Part shown: positions 6,962-15,193 of the stretch, piece after piece | How the letters are laid out: the number at the start of each line of letters is the position of its first letter | Position numbering within the stretch: the first letter of the stretch is position 1 | Origin: DASZTV01 sp035548055 | GTDB taxonomy: Bacteria; Actinomycetota; Actinomycetes; JAFAQI01 | DNA: 43,861 nucleotides | Assembly: GCA_035548055.1 (NCBI GenBank) | Contig: DASZTL010000019.1 | Span: 1-43,861 of the forward strand | Reading direction: 5' to 3' | Translations under genes and position numbers: made by a program | The notes under the pieces: generated by a model | The model's input: only the letters and a program-made list of their open reading frames with translations | The model's database searches: none | What the model was told of the DNA's origin: nothing

Positions 6962-7903
6962 CTACAGAGCGGCGCGGACCTCGCCGACCGGCTTGCCGTG
7001 CCCCAGTACGTCGACCCGGCTGAGCTCGTCGAGGGCCGGGTCCGTCACTCCGGCCGCACGAAGCGCCGCGACCAGCACCGGTAGCTGCGCCCTCGACCCG
7101 CCGTCGTCGATCTTCACTGCCGCGGCGAGCCCGTCGGGGAACGCGACCGCGTAGACGCCTTCGGCGCCGTCCTTCGCCATCAGGCCCGGCACGGCCTGCA
7201 TCATCCGAGTCGTCACGTGCCCGTCACCCGCGACGAGCTCCGGGTGCTCTCGCATCGCGGCGGCGCAGCGTCCGGCATTGCTGTCCGCGCCCGCCGTCGC
7301 GACAGCACCGAACCCGCGCGCCAACCCGCTCAGCGTCACCGCGAACAGCGGCGCCCCGCAACCGTCCACGAGGGTGGCGGTCACCGGGTCACCGGTCAGT
7401 CGCGACACCGTGTCGCGCAACCGCATCTGCAGCGGATGCTCCGGATCGCGATAGGTCTCGATCGGCCAGCCCGCGGCGACGCACGTCGCGATCATCCCGG
7501 CGTGCTTGCCGGAGCAGCTGTGCGTGATCCGCGCCGGCCCTTCGCCCGCGACAGTCCGGGCGCCACGCGCCTTCGCGTCGACGGGCATCGACGGTGTGTT
7601 GTCGAGCGCCGACTCGTCGAAGCCGACGGACGCGAGCAGTCCGCGTACGCCCTCGACGTGCTGTTGCTGACCGGTGTGGCTCCCGCACACCAGCGCCAGC
7701 TGCGCCGCGTCGACGACGAGCCCACACTCGAGCATTCCGGTGGCCTGCAACGGCTTCGCCGAGCTGCGCGGCAGCATCGGTGCGTCGACGGGTCCGGCAG
7801 CGAACAGCACGTCGTCGCCCCGCAACACGACCGCGGCACCTCGATGGTGTCCTTCGATGAACCCGCCGCGAACGACCTCGGCGAGGACCGGCCAGTCCGC
7901 CAT
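6962..7903 (-). CDS. Asparaginase II family protein
   Basis: 313 residues. The start PVLAEVVRGGFIEGHHRGAAVV and the motifs LPRSSAKPLQA, CGSHTG, HSCSGKHAGM and VDGCGAPLFAV are those of the COG4448 asparaginase family, which hydrolyses L-asparagine to aspartate and ammonia. This family is distinct from the classical type I/II enzymes. The ATG at 7903 is preferred because it begins right before the conserved PVLAEVVRGG; a TTG at 7921 would add six residues. It lies 26 nt behind the RsiG-like gene on the same strand, so the two are probably co-transcribed. Confidence 0.88.
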   Translation of the reverse strand: MADWPVLAEVVRGGFIEGHHRGAAVVLRGDDVLFAAGPVDAPMLPRSSAKPLQATGMLECGLVVDAAQLALVCGSHTGQQQHVEGVRGLLASVGFDESALDNTPSMPVDAKARGARTVAGEGPARITHSCSGKHAGMIATCVAAGWPIETYRDPEHPLQMRLRDTVSRLTGDPVTATLVDGCGAPLFAVTLSGLARGFGAVATAGADSNAGRCAAAMREHPELVAGDGHVTTRMMQAVPGLMAKDGAEGVYAVAFPDGLAAAVKIDDGGSRAQLPVLVAALRAAGVTDPALDELSRVDVLGHGKPVGEVRAAL

Positions 7904-7928
7904 GGGCTGGTTGTCGACCAAGGTCGCG

Positions 7929-8477
7929 CTACTCGCTCTCGGTAGGAAGGAGATCGGCGACGTCGGCCGCGCCCACCTTGTAGCGGCGTCCGAGCTCCTC
8001 GGTGAGGGCGTCCATGACCGCCTGTACGGCCCGTCGCCGGCGCGACACGTCGGCCTCCTCGCGGTTGAGCACCTCGAGGACGCGTTCCAGCGTCTGCTCG
8101 TCCACCCCAGCAGGGTCGGACAGGTCGCCGTCGCTCACCAGCGACTCGACGTACCGCCGGTGGACATCGACATCGGACGGCTCGCGCGAGGCATAGCGTC
8201 CGAGCCCATGCGCCGGCACCCGCTCGTCGGCCAGGATCTCGGGCAGCGCGTCGACCAGCGAGCCGGCCGGGCCGTCCCCGCTGCGCCGGGCCCGCTCAGC
8301 CCGCAGGATGTCCACCCGCCCCTGCAGCAGCCGCCGGAGGTAGGACAGATCCGTCTCCGCCTGCTCGGCCTCGGCCCGCATCGCCCGAATCTCCGCCACC
8401 GGGCGCTCTGCCAGGCCGGTGAGGTAGTCGGGAGCCAGCAAGGGGGAGATTCGCCCGTCGCCGGTGGGGAACGTCAT
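7929..8477 (-). CDS. rsiG: RsiG-like c-di-GMP-dependent anti-sigma factor
   Basis: 182 residues, mostly helical. The RsiG signature E-x3-S-x2-R-x3-Q-x3-D occurs twice and exactly: E41/S45/R48/Q52/D56 and E141/S145/R148/Q152/D156. In Streptomyces RsiG these two motifs lie on the arms of an antiparallel coiled coil that binds a c-di-GMP dimer and holds sigma WhiG inactive. Such proteins are often annotated as aerial-mycelium formation proteins. The linker between the helices (about 60-130) holds a variable acidic/Arg region. The ATG at 8477 has GGAGG 8 nt upstream (8486-8490). The gene is divergent from the DUF4388 gene. The partner sigma factor is not in this window. Confidence 0.8.
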   Translation of the reverse strand: MTFPTGDGRISPLLAPDYLTGLAERPVAEIRAMRAEAEQAETDLSYLRRLLQGRVDILRAERARRSGDGPAGSLVDALPEILADERVPAHGLGRYASREPSDVDVHRRYVESLVSDGDLSDPAGVDEQTLERVLEVLNREEADVSRRRRAVQAVMDALTEELGRRYKVGAADVADLLPTESE

Positions 8478-8565
8478 CGTGGGTGCCTCCGTAGCCGATC
8501 CTCCAGGCTAGGCACGGCGCCCGGGTGCGCCTACGCTCACCCTGTCACGGCTAGGTAACGCGGGC

Positions 8566-8597
8566 TGCGCCAGCTGAGCGCGAAATTGCGCCAGATG
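8566..8597. repeat. Direct repeat TGCGCCAG(C/A)TG, 21-bp period
   Basis: TGCGCCAGCTG at 8566-8576 and TGCGCCAGATG at 8587-8597 lie exactly two helical turns apart in the divergent promoter region between the RsiG-like and DUF4388 genes. They could be a tandem binding site for a regulator. Confidence 0.35.
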
Positions 8598-8600
8598 GCT

Positions 8601-8627
8601 TAACACGCAGCTCCGACGTGCCGAAGG
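8601..8627 (+). promoter_or_regulatory. Possible sigma WhiG-type promoter (weak)
   Basis: TAAC (8601-8604), 15 nt, then GCCGAAGG (8620-8627) resembles the WhiG/FliA consensus TAAA-N15-GCCGATAA in three of four and five of eight positions with the right spacing. It lies about 50 nt before the DUF4388 start and beside an RsiG homologue. The match is partial and could be chance. Confidence 0.25.
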
Positions 8628-8675
8628 GATAAGGAGAGGCAGGATCAGCAGCGGACCGGTCGAGGGAGGTCGTCG

Positions 8676-11228
8676 ATGCTCAAGGGCGACCTGAGTTCGA
8701 CCACGCTCGCCTCAATCCTCCTCGATCTGGCCTCCGACGGGTCCTCCGGCGCGCTCGTTCTGAGCCACCCGGATGGCGAAGAAGCGCAGATCTCGATGCG
8801 CTCCGGCCTGGTCTGCGGCGTGCACGCTCCGCATCGGCATGCCGACCTCGGAGCCAAGCTGGTGTCGTCGGGCTTGCTCGAGCCCGAGGCGCTCGCGGAC
8901 GCGCTCGAGGCGCAGCGCACCGACCTGTCGGCCTGGAACCTCGGTGAGCTGCTCGTTCACCTCGGGTACGTCGACGAGAGCGTCATCCAGGGTTTCTACA
9001 CGGAGCAGCTCTACGAGGCGCTCTGGGACCTGATGCGCTGGACAGAGGGCAGCTGGAAGTTCCGCAAGAACGCGAAGACCCGCGAGGAAGGCACGCCGGT
9101 CCCCGTGGTGGAGCTGCTCGAGTCGCTGCGCGAACGCGGCTACGAGTGGGAGAACATCGCCGCGATCGTCGACAGCCCCAACGCCGTGCCGATGCTGTCG
9201 GCGCGCGGCGACGGCGCACCCGAGACGACGCTCGACAGCGACGCGTGGTCGATGCTCTGCAAGATCGACGGCATCCGCACCGTCGCCGATCTCGCCGCCG
9301 ACTGCGGCTACACGCTCTTCGAGGCCGGCCAGGTGCTCGTTGCCCTCGTCGACGCGGGACTCGTCGACATCAGCGACGACGAGGAAGACGACGAAGACGT
9401 CTACGGCTCCGCGTCGGCGCTCGCCGGCGTACTCGCGGCGGCCCGCAACGGATCGCACGACAACGGCTCAGGCAACAACGGCAACAACGGCGGCGGCGGC
9501 GACGCGCTGTCACGGCTCGCGCGGCTGGCGAGCGACGTGTCGACGGCTCACGTCAGCGCAGAGGCGCCGACGACGCCGAACCCGCTTCAGCTCGACGTGA
9601 TGGCCGCGCAGCTGAGTGGGGGCGCGAACCTCACCGTGCCGGTGTCGCGCAAGTCCGGCGAGTCCTTTGCCTCGGCGATGGACCGCGTCGCCGGAGCACT
9701 CGTCGACGCGCTCGGTCCGGCGCCGGAGTCGATCGACAACGACCCGATCGTCGTTCCTCGTCGGCCGAAACCGCTCAAGCGAACCGACGACAGCCTCGAC
9801 CTCGACGAGCAGCGCCGCCGCCGCCGTGCTGCGGCAGCCGCCGAGCTCGCGCAGGCGCAGGCCGCGGTGGAATCCCTGCGTCCCGACCGCAAGGTCGACG
9901 GCCCGGTGGCCGACACCCCGCCGCGACTGGTCGACCTCGAGGCCGAGCGCGCCCGCGTCGCCGCCCGCGAGGCCGAAGAGGCCGCGCGTCACGCGACCGA
10001 AGGCGCCGCCCGCGAAGCCGCCGAGAAGTTCGCCCGCGAAGTCGCCGAGCAGGCAGCCCGCATCCAGCTGGAGCAGGCGGCCCGCGAGACGCAAGCCCGC
10101 GCCGAGGAAAACGCCCGGCGGACGGCCGACCAGGCCGCCGACGACGAGGCCCATCACCTCGCGCTGGCAGCCGAAATGGCGCAACGCGAAGCTGTGGAAC
10201 GGGCCACCGAGGAGGCATCGCGCCTCGCCGCGGAACAGACCGCCGCCGAGGAAGCCGCCCGGATCGCCGCGCAGCAGGCAGAGCGCCTCGCCGCCGAACG
10301 CGCTGCGGCTGAGGAAGCCGCGCGGGTCGCCGCCGAGGAACTCCGGGCCGAGCAGGAAGCCCGCCACGCCGCGGAGGAAGCGGCCCGGGTTGCCGCCGAG
10401 GAGCTCCGGGCCGAGCAGGAAGCCCGCCACGCCGCGGAGGAAGCGGCCCGCGAGGCAGCCGAGGAAGCCGCGCGCATCGCCGCGGAAGAGGCAGCCGAGG
10501 AAGCCGCGCGCATCGCCGCGGAGCAAGCCGCGGCCGAAGCCGCTGCCCGCCTCGCCGACGCCCAAGCGGAGGCCGAGCGGCTGGCCCAGGAAGTCGCCGA
10601 GCGGGAGGCAGCGGCACAAGCCGAGCGTGCGGCCGCCGCCGAGGCCGAGCGTCTCGCCGCGGAAGCGGCCGAGGCCGAGCGACTCGCCCAGGAAGCGGCG
10701 GAGCGGCAGGCCGCCGAGGCCGCCGAGGCCGCTCGCATCGCCGAGGAAGCCGAGGCGCGAGCAGCGCTGGCCGCCGCCCAGGCAGCCGCCGATGCACGGG
10801 CAGAAGAAGCCCGCCTCGCGCAAGAGTCCGCGGAGCAGGACGCCGCGAACCTGGCGGCGGAGGAGGCGGAACGGAGCGCCCTCGAGGATGCGATCGCCGC
10901 CTCCCAGCGCGCGGGCGAAGCGGCCGCAGCCACCGCAATGCTCGTCGAGCTACACAACGACGACGTCGCCGAGCCGGTCGAGCCGGTCGAGGTGGCACCA
11001 GCCGTCGTCGAGCCGGAACCTGAGCCGCTCTCCGCCCCGGCGGCTCTGCGCAGGGGGGAGGACGCCGACACGGCCGCCCTGCTGCGCGAGCTGTCGTCGC
11101 TGGGCCTCGAGGACGGCGGCGAGCAGCAGTCTGCGCTGTCGTCATCGACCCCGCCACCGCGGCCGCGACCGACCTCTCCCGCGACAGACAAGAAGGCGAA
11201 GAAGAAGATCGGCCTGTTCGGCCTCTGA
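8676..11228 (+). CDS. DUF4388 protein with a long Ala/Glu-rich coiled coil
   Basis: 850 residues. Residues 1-60 are a DUF4388/PATAN-like domain (MLKGDLSSTTLASILLDLAS..GALVLSH..ISMRSGLVCGVHAP). Residues about 60-135 look like the MshEN/GspE-N type helical module (LGAKLVSSGLLEPEALADAL..LGELLVHLGYV). An acidic stretch DDEEDDEDV and an Asn/Gly linker come next, then about 330 residues (roughly 425-755) almost wholly Ala, Glu, Arg and Gln, a very long helix or coiled coil. The end is acidic/Pro-rich with a basic tail KKAKKKIGLFGL. DUF4388 is found in regulators and motility proteins. The role here is unknown; a scaffold is plausible. GGGAGGT 5 nt upstream supports the ATG. Confidence 0.8.
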   Translation: MLKGDLSSTTLASILLDLASDGSSGALVLSHPDGEEAQISMRSGLVCGVHAPHRHADLGAKLVSSGLLEPEALADALEAQRTDLSAWNLGELLVHLGYVDESVIQGFYTEQLYEALWDLMRWTEGSWKFRKNAKTREEGTPVPVVELLESLRERGYEWENIAAIVDSPNAVPMLSARGDGAPETTLDSDAWSMLCKIDGIRTVADLAADCGYTLFEAGQVLVALVDAGLVDISDDEEDDEDVYGSASALAGVLAAARNGSHDNGSGNNGNNGGGGDALSRLARLASDVSTAHVSAEAPTTPNPLQLDVMAAQLSGGANLTVPVSRKSGESFASAMDRVAGALVDALGPAPESIDNDPIVVPRRPKPLKRTDDSLDLDEQRRRRRAAAAAELAQAQAAVESLRPDRKVDGPVADTPPRLVDLEAERARVAAREAEEAARHATEGAAREAAEKFAREVAEQAARIQLEQAARETQARAEENARRTADQAADDEAHHLALAAEMAQREAVERATEEASRLAAEQTAAEEAARIAAQQAERLAAERAAAEEAARVAAEELRAEQEARHAAEEAARVAAEELRAEQEARHAAEEAAREAAEEAARIAAEEAAEEAARIAAEQAAAEAAARLADAQAEAERLAQEVAEREAAAQAERAAAAEAERLAAEAAEAERLAQEAAERQAAEAAEAARIAEEAEARAALAAAQAAADARAEEARLAQESAEQDAANLAAEEAERSALEDAIAASQRAGEAAAATAMLVELHNDDVAEPVEPVEVAPAVVEPEPEPLSAPAALRRGEDADTAALLRELSSLGLEDGGEQQSALSSSTPPPRPRPTSPATDKKAKKKIGLFGL
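10326..10451 (+). repeat. 63-bp near-identical tandem duplication in the coiled coil
   Basis: Positions 10326-10388 and 10389-10451 encode the same 21 residues (551-571 and 572-592) with only a few silent differences. The near identity at the DNA level indicates a recent in-frame duplication (three heptads). Confidence 0.85.
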
Positions 11229-11237
11229 CCGGCTGAG

Positions 11238-11272
11238 GACAGCGTCCGCGCTTTGACGGCGGAGGGACTGTC
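11238..11272. terminator. Possible bidirectional terminator
   Basis: Between the convergent DUF4388 and YgfZ genes: GACAG/CTGTC (11238-11242, 11268-11272) encloses TCCGC/GCGGA (11245-11249, 11259-11263). The stem is short and interrupted, so this is a weak call. Confidence 0.3.
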
Positions 11273-12179
11273 AGGCGTCGACGACTCTTTCGATCTTCAT
11301 CGCCATGCCCGCCGTCGTCAGCGGCGCGTCGTCGGGCGTCGCCCGCTTCACCACCGCGAGCGCGACCGGCCCCATCTCCGCGTGATGCACCGCGGTGCCG
11401 AGAAAGCCCACGGCGCGACCGTCGAGCTCGACAGGCGTCTGCGCCGGCGGCAGCTCCTCGAGCGTGCCGTCGAGGTGACCGAAGACCAGGCGGCGCGGCG
11501 GCCGACCGAGGTTGTGCACCCGCGCGACCGTCTCTTGCCCGCGGTAGCAGCCCTTGTCGAGATGCACGGCGATCCCGATCCAGCCGACCTCGTGCGGGAT
11601 CGTCCGATGGTCGGTCTCGAAACCCAGCCGTGGCACGCGCCGAGCGACGCGGTGCGCCTCCCACGCGGCGTGCCCGACGAGCGGCAAGCCACTCGCCTCG
11701 ATGCGGGCGGCGAGCTCCTCGAGCGGCACGATCTCGTCCGTGGTGTCCTCGCCGGCAACCTCCGTGACGACGCCGTACGACGCGGAGAGGTCTTCGACCT
11801 CGACGCGCAGCATGAACCGCATTGAGTCGAGGTAGCCGACCAGGGTCGCCGACGTCTCCGGCTCAGCGGTGATCCAGGTGGCCTCACCGTCGTCGCGCAG
11901 GACGAGGTGATGCTCGACGTGACCGTGCGGTGAGAGGATCAGCGCCTCGCGAGTCTCACCGACCGGCAGGGTCTCGACGTGCTGGGAAACCAGCGAATGA
12001 AGCCAGGTCAGCCGATCCGGGCCTGACACCCGTACGACGCCGCGGTGCGAGCGGTCGACGATCGCGCCGGTCTCCAGCGGACGCTGCTCTCGCAGCGGAT
12101 CGCCGTAGTGCGCGGCGACGCCGGCGTCGACGCCGACTCCGGCGACTGCACCATGGCGACCCAGAAGCGGGCTGATCAC
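11271..12179 (-). CDS. ygfZ: Folate-binding Fe-S assembly/repair protein YgfZ
   Basis: 302 residues, a GcvT-like fold. The diagnostic motif DKGCYRGQE (208-216) with C211 marks the YgfZ/IBA57 group, which binds tetrahydrofolate and helps keep some [4Fe-4S] enzymes active in the cytoplasm. The N-terminal half has RVSGPDRLTWLHSLVSQHV, the usual GcvT-like folate-domain start. The GTG at 12179 is preceded by TACGCT at 6 nt and no Shine-Dalgarno. It is separated from the upstream GT-C-like gene by a strong hairpin, so it is its own transcription unit. Confidence 0.88.
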   Translation of the reverse strand: MISPLLGRHGAVAGVGVDAGVAAHYGDPLREQRPLETGAIVDRSHRGVVRVSGPDRLTWLHSLVSQHVETLPVGETREALILSPHGHVEHHLVLRDDGEATWITAEPETSATLVGYLDSMRFMLRVEVEDLSASYGVVTEVAGEDTTDEIVPLEELAARIEASGLPLVGHAAWEAHRVARRVPRLGFETDHRTIPHEVGWIGIAVHLDKGCYRGQETVARVHNLGRPPRRLVFGHLDGTLEELPPAQTPVELDGRAVGFLGTAVHHAEMGPVALAVVKRATPDDAPLTTAGMAMKIERVVDA

Positions 12180-12185
12180 GCACCC

Positions 12186-12191
12186 AGCGTA
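12186..12191 (-). promoter_or_regulatory. Candidate -10 hexamer TACGCT, leaderless ygfZ
   Basis: TACGCT on the minus strand ends 6 nt before GTG 12179 and lies within the 32-bp gap just after the upstream gene's terminator hairpin. Confidence 0.5.
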
Positions 12192-12205
12192 TGACTGTGC
12201 CGAGT

Positions 12206-12242
12206 CGGCACCTATCCCTCAGCGGGGCAGGGAGAGGTGCCG
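12206..12242 (-). terminator. Terminator hairpin at the end of the GT-C-like gene
   Basis: On the minus strand CGGCACCT pairs with AGGTGCCG, and after one mismatch TCCCT pairs with AGGGA, around a 9-nt loop. The hairpin overlaps the TAG stop at 12212-12214. Its distal arm can alternatively pair in the palindrome GTGCCGAGTCGGCAC (12197-12211). Confidence 0.6.
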
Positions 12243-14269
12243 AACCCGTGCCGGATCACGAAAGCCGTGCCGGCGCTGTTGCTGAACACCTGCACCGCCG
12301 ACGAGTCGCCGGACGTCCAGGCCAGCGCCACCGGTGGCGGGTTGCCCGGCGACGTCTCCACCACGATGTAGCGGTAGCCACCGCGCCGCACGGCCGTGCG
12401 CCACGCGTCGCAGGTCGTGTAGTTGGCGAACTCGTGGTGCGCGAGCGTCTGCCCGACGTACTCGGCGGTGTTGTCGAAGCCGGCACCGAGGAACGGGTAG
12501 ATCGCAGCGGATCCGACGACACCGATCTTGGCGTCGGACACACCCTGCAACGACCGATACAGCTCCGCCTGCGGGCTCGCCTGACCGTGGTAGCGATCGC
12601 GGAGGTATTGCTTGTTCGCGGGGTAGCCGACGACCACCGCGGCCACGACGACGAGACCGGCCACCATCGGCAGGTGGTGTCGCACCCACTGGGTGCGCAG
12701 CAGCGCGGCGGCGGCGAGCGCGACGACGATCGCCGCGAGCGTAGTGCCGTGTCCGAGCGCCCACTTTCGTGGACCGGTCAGTGTCACGAGTAACAGCGCG
12801 GTGAATACCAACGCGGCCACGGCCCGCCATCGCACCACCGGCCGCGAAGCCGCGAGCGCGAGCAGGCCGACCGCGAGCGCGGGCAGGGCGTAGCGCACGT
12901 TGTAGCCGAAGAGATACGGATGTCCGGGCGGCCCGTAGGCGCCGGTGGGAGTGACCAGGTACGCCGCGGTCGCCACGATTGCCACGACGCCCGCCATTCG
13001 CAGACCGGCCGGGCCCTTCCACGCGGCGATCAGGACGCCGGCGGCAGCGAGCACGATGATCGCGACCCATCCCCGGCCGAGGAAGAACTCCAGCCCGGGA
13101 CGAAAGAAGTGGCGCAGCACGTCGATGTTGGTCAGGTAGTGCGCGACCGAGAACCCGTAGTCGTCGAGGGCCGGCATCGGCACCTGCGCCAAACCGGGAA
13201 CGTGCTGGGTCGGGAACGGCGAACCGACGTCGACCCAGTTGCGGATGTACCAGTACGTCGAGGTCAGCACGCCGCCGGCGATGACGAGGACAGTTGCCGT
13301 CATCCGCCGGCCACGGACGACCAGGACGAGGAAGCCGAGCAGCAGCGCGAGGGTCGGGGCGAGCAGGCTGAGCTTCGACCCCATCGCCAGACCGGCGGCG
13401 AGCCCCGCCACGAAGGGCAGTCCCACCGTGGCCTTCTCACCGTCGTTGCGAAAGTGCACGGCGATGGCGAGCAGCGCGATGAACGGCCACAGCGCCATCC
13501 AGTCGTTGATCGCGCTCGCATTGAACGTTCCGACCAGGACGAGCAGCGGCGTCACCGCGACGAGCGTGACCGGACCGACGCCGAAGGCCGACCCGACGCA
13601 GTACGCCGCCAGCATGGCCACCGCGAGATCGGCGATCGTGAGCAGCAGCGACAACGTGTCGTGGTGGAACAGCGCGATGCCCATGCCGTGCAGCAGCTCG
13701 CTGTTGAGCGGGTAGTACGGCGTCGGCGAGCTGGGCGCGATCTGGATGATGCCGCCGGTGTGGTGAGAGGTGGCGAAGTGCGCCGCCCACGTGAGGTGGT
13801 ACTCCAGCGAGTCGATGAAGAGGTTGCCGGTACGTGCCGTGGCGCGCACCGCCACAAACGCCTGCGCCATGACGAGCGCGCCACAGGCGCTCGCAGCCAA
13901 TGACGGAACCCGCTGCCACCAACCACGCCGATACGGCACAGCGACCGAGTCGTCGTCCGCCGCCACCCGAGGGTTCGCATCGTCGGCAGGCTGCGGCGCC
14001 GCGCCGCGAAGCCTCGACACGGTCCCGACGACCACCGCCACGACGAGGGAGGTGACCACGAGCGGCCAGCGGCTGAACCAGCCGAACGTACCCAATGCCT
14101 CGCCCTCGATGACCAGGAACGAATAGGCCACGATCACGGCGACAAGCGCGCCTCGAGCGCCGCTCCACCGGGGGGCAAATGCCCGTCGGCCCGCCACCCC
14201 TACGACGACGGCGCTGAGCAGGACGGCGAGGGTCGCGGCGATTGCCGCGACGTACTCGGTGACGGTCAT
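12212..14269 (-). CDS. Multi-pass membrane protein, GT-C glycosyltransferase-like
   Basis: 685 residues with about 13 hydrophobic segments and a C-terminal soluble domain of about 140 residues (from LRDRYHGQASPQAELYRSL). The loop DSLEYHLTWAAHFATSHHTG (about 153-172) follows the first group of helices at the place where GT-C enzymes (ArnT/PMT type) keep their acidic catalytic loop, and PYYPLNSELLHG is also typical of such proteins. These use polyprenyl-phosphate sugars outside the membrane. The adjacent divergent gene encodes a dolichyl-phosphate-mannose-synthase-like GT2 that could supply the donor. The exact family is unassigned. The ATG at 14269 is preceded by GGGGG about 10 nt upstream. 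Confidence 0.6.
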   Translation of the reverse strand: MTVTEYVAAIAATLAVLLSAVVVGVAGRRAFAPRWSGARGALVAVIVAYSFLVIEGEALGTFGWFSRWPLVVTSLVVAVVVGTVSRLRGAAPQPADDANPRVAADDDSVAVPYRRGWWQRVPSLAASACGALVMAQAFVAVRATARTGNLFIDSLEYHLTWAAHFATSHHTGGIIQIAPSSPTPYYPLNSELLHGMGIALFHHDTLSLLLTIADLAVAMLAAYCVGSAFGVGPVTLVAVTPLLVLVGTFNASAINDWMALWPFIALLAIAVHFRNDGEKATVGLPFVAGLAAGLAMGSKLSLLAPTLALLLGFLVLVVRGRRMTATVLVIAGGVLTSTYWYIRNWVDVGSPFPTQHVPGLAQVPMPALDDYGFSVAHYLTNIDVLRHFFRPGLEFFLGRGWVAIIVLAAAGVLIAAWKGPAGLRMAGVVAIVATAAYLVTPTGAYGPPGHPYLFGYNVRYALPALAVGLLALAASRPVVRWRAVAALVFTALLLVTLTGPRKWALGHGTTLAAIVVALAAAALLRTQWVRHHLPMVAGLVVVAAVVVGYPANKQYLRDRYHGQASPQAELYRSLQGVSDAKIGVVGSAAIYPFLGAGFDNTAEYVGQTLAHHEFANYTTCDAWRTAVRRGGYRYIVVETSPGNPPPVALAWTSGDSSAVQVFSNSAGTAFVIRHGFGTSPCPAEG

Positions 14270-14326
14270 AGCTGCTCAGCCCCCACGGATGCGAACCCAG
14301 AAAGACCCTAGTAGTGGGGGTCGTGG

Positions 14327-15193
14327 ATGCCGCGGAATCTCTTAGCATTCGTTGGCAGCGGTTCAAAGAGCGCCGCCAACACGTCGAGCATGGAGTCCAC
14401 GTTGCCGTCTGCACCCCGCGACGAGAGCGCGAGCCCGGGTCGTCGACTCTCGATCGTGCTGCCGGCGTACAACGAGGAAGCCAACATCGAGCGGATGGTC
14501 GTCCGGTCGACCGAGGTGGCCAGCCGGCATTGCACCGACCATGAGGTCATCGTCGTCGACGACGGGTCGTCGGACACGACCGCCTCGATCGTCGACAAGC
14601 TCGCCGCGGACGACCCGCGGATCCGACTTGTGCGGCACGCCGTCAACCAGGGATACGGCGGCGCGCTGAAGAGCGGCTTCCTCGCGGCGAAGATGGACCT
14701 CGTCTTCTTCACCGACTCCGACAACCAGTTCGACCTCGACGAGCTGGCGATCTTCATCGACCTGATCCAAAGCGTCGATGTCGTCGCCGGCTACCGCATC
14801 AAGCGCCGAGACCCGTTCTTCCGCCGGCTCAACGCGCGGGCCTGGAACTACCTCGTCCGCGCCCTCTTTTACGTGCCGGTTCGCGACATCGACTGCGCGT
14901 TCAAGCTGTTCCGCCGCGAAGTGTTCGACGGCCTCGAAATCGATAGTGTCGGCGCGATGGTCAACACCGAGCTGATGGTGAAGTTGGGGCGGTCCGGATA
15001 CCGCGTGGTGGAGGTCGGCGTCAGCCACTTCCCGCGCACCGCCGGCAAGCCGCAGGGCGCCAGCATCAAGGTGATCATCCGCGCGTTCAGCGAGCTGCGC
15101 CGCATGCACAGCTTCCTGTCGACGATGGAGCTCGCACACCTGCCGGCCGGAGCGCGCAACAGCCACTCGATCCCGCCCAACACCGAGGCATGA
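14327..15193 (+). CDS. GT2 glycosyltransferase, polyprenyl-phosphate sugar synthase-like
   Basis: 288 residues. SIVLPAYNEEANIERMV (about 42-58), VIVVDDGSSDTT and FFTDSDNQFDLDEL are the nucleotide-binding and DxD motifs of the DPM1/DPG-synthase group, which makes polyprenyl-phosphate mannose or glucose from NDP-sugar on the inner membrane face. There are no C-terminal membrane helices. The ATG at 14327 has a GGGGG stretch 6 nt upstream; the alternative ATG at 14390 removes 21 poorly conserved residues. Its TGA overlaps the ATG of the oxidoreductase gene (ATGA), so the two are translationally coupled. Confidence 0.8.
   Translation: MPRNLLAFVGSGSKSAANTSSMESTLPSAPRDESASPGRRLSIVLPAYNEEANIERMVVRSTEVASRHCTDHEVIVVDDGSSDTTASIVDKLAADDPRIRLVRHAVNQGYGGALKSGFLAAKMDLVFFTDSDNQFDLDELAIFIDLIQSVDVVAGYRIKRRDPFFRRLNARAWNYLVRALFYVPVRDIDCAFKLFRREVFDGLEIDSVGAMVNTELMVKLGRSGYRVVEVGVSHFPRTAGKPQGASIKVIIRAFSELRRMHSFLSTMELAHLPAGARNSHSIPPNTEA

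Noticed and set aside
9510..10823. 437-codon minus-strand open frame rich in Gly and Leu
   Set aside because: It is antisense to the Ala/Glu coiled coil; GC-rich repeats leave such frames open, it has no domain, and the plus-strand gene has a good ribosome site.
9775..11664. 629-codon minus-strand open frame
   Set aside because: Arg/Pro low complexity across two real genes; a composition artefact.
12920..13903. 327-codon plus-strand open frame rich in Arg, Asp and Gln
   Set aside because: It is the opposite strand of the GT-C-like membrane protein; no hydrophobic pattern or motif of its own.
14363..15166. 267-codon minus-strand open frame
   Set aside because: It is antisense to a GT2 gene with clear catalytic motifs.
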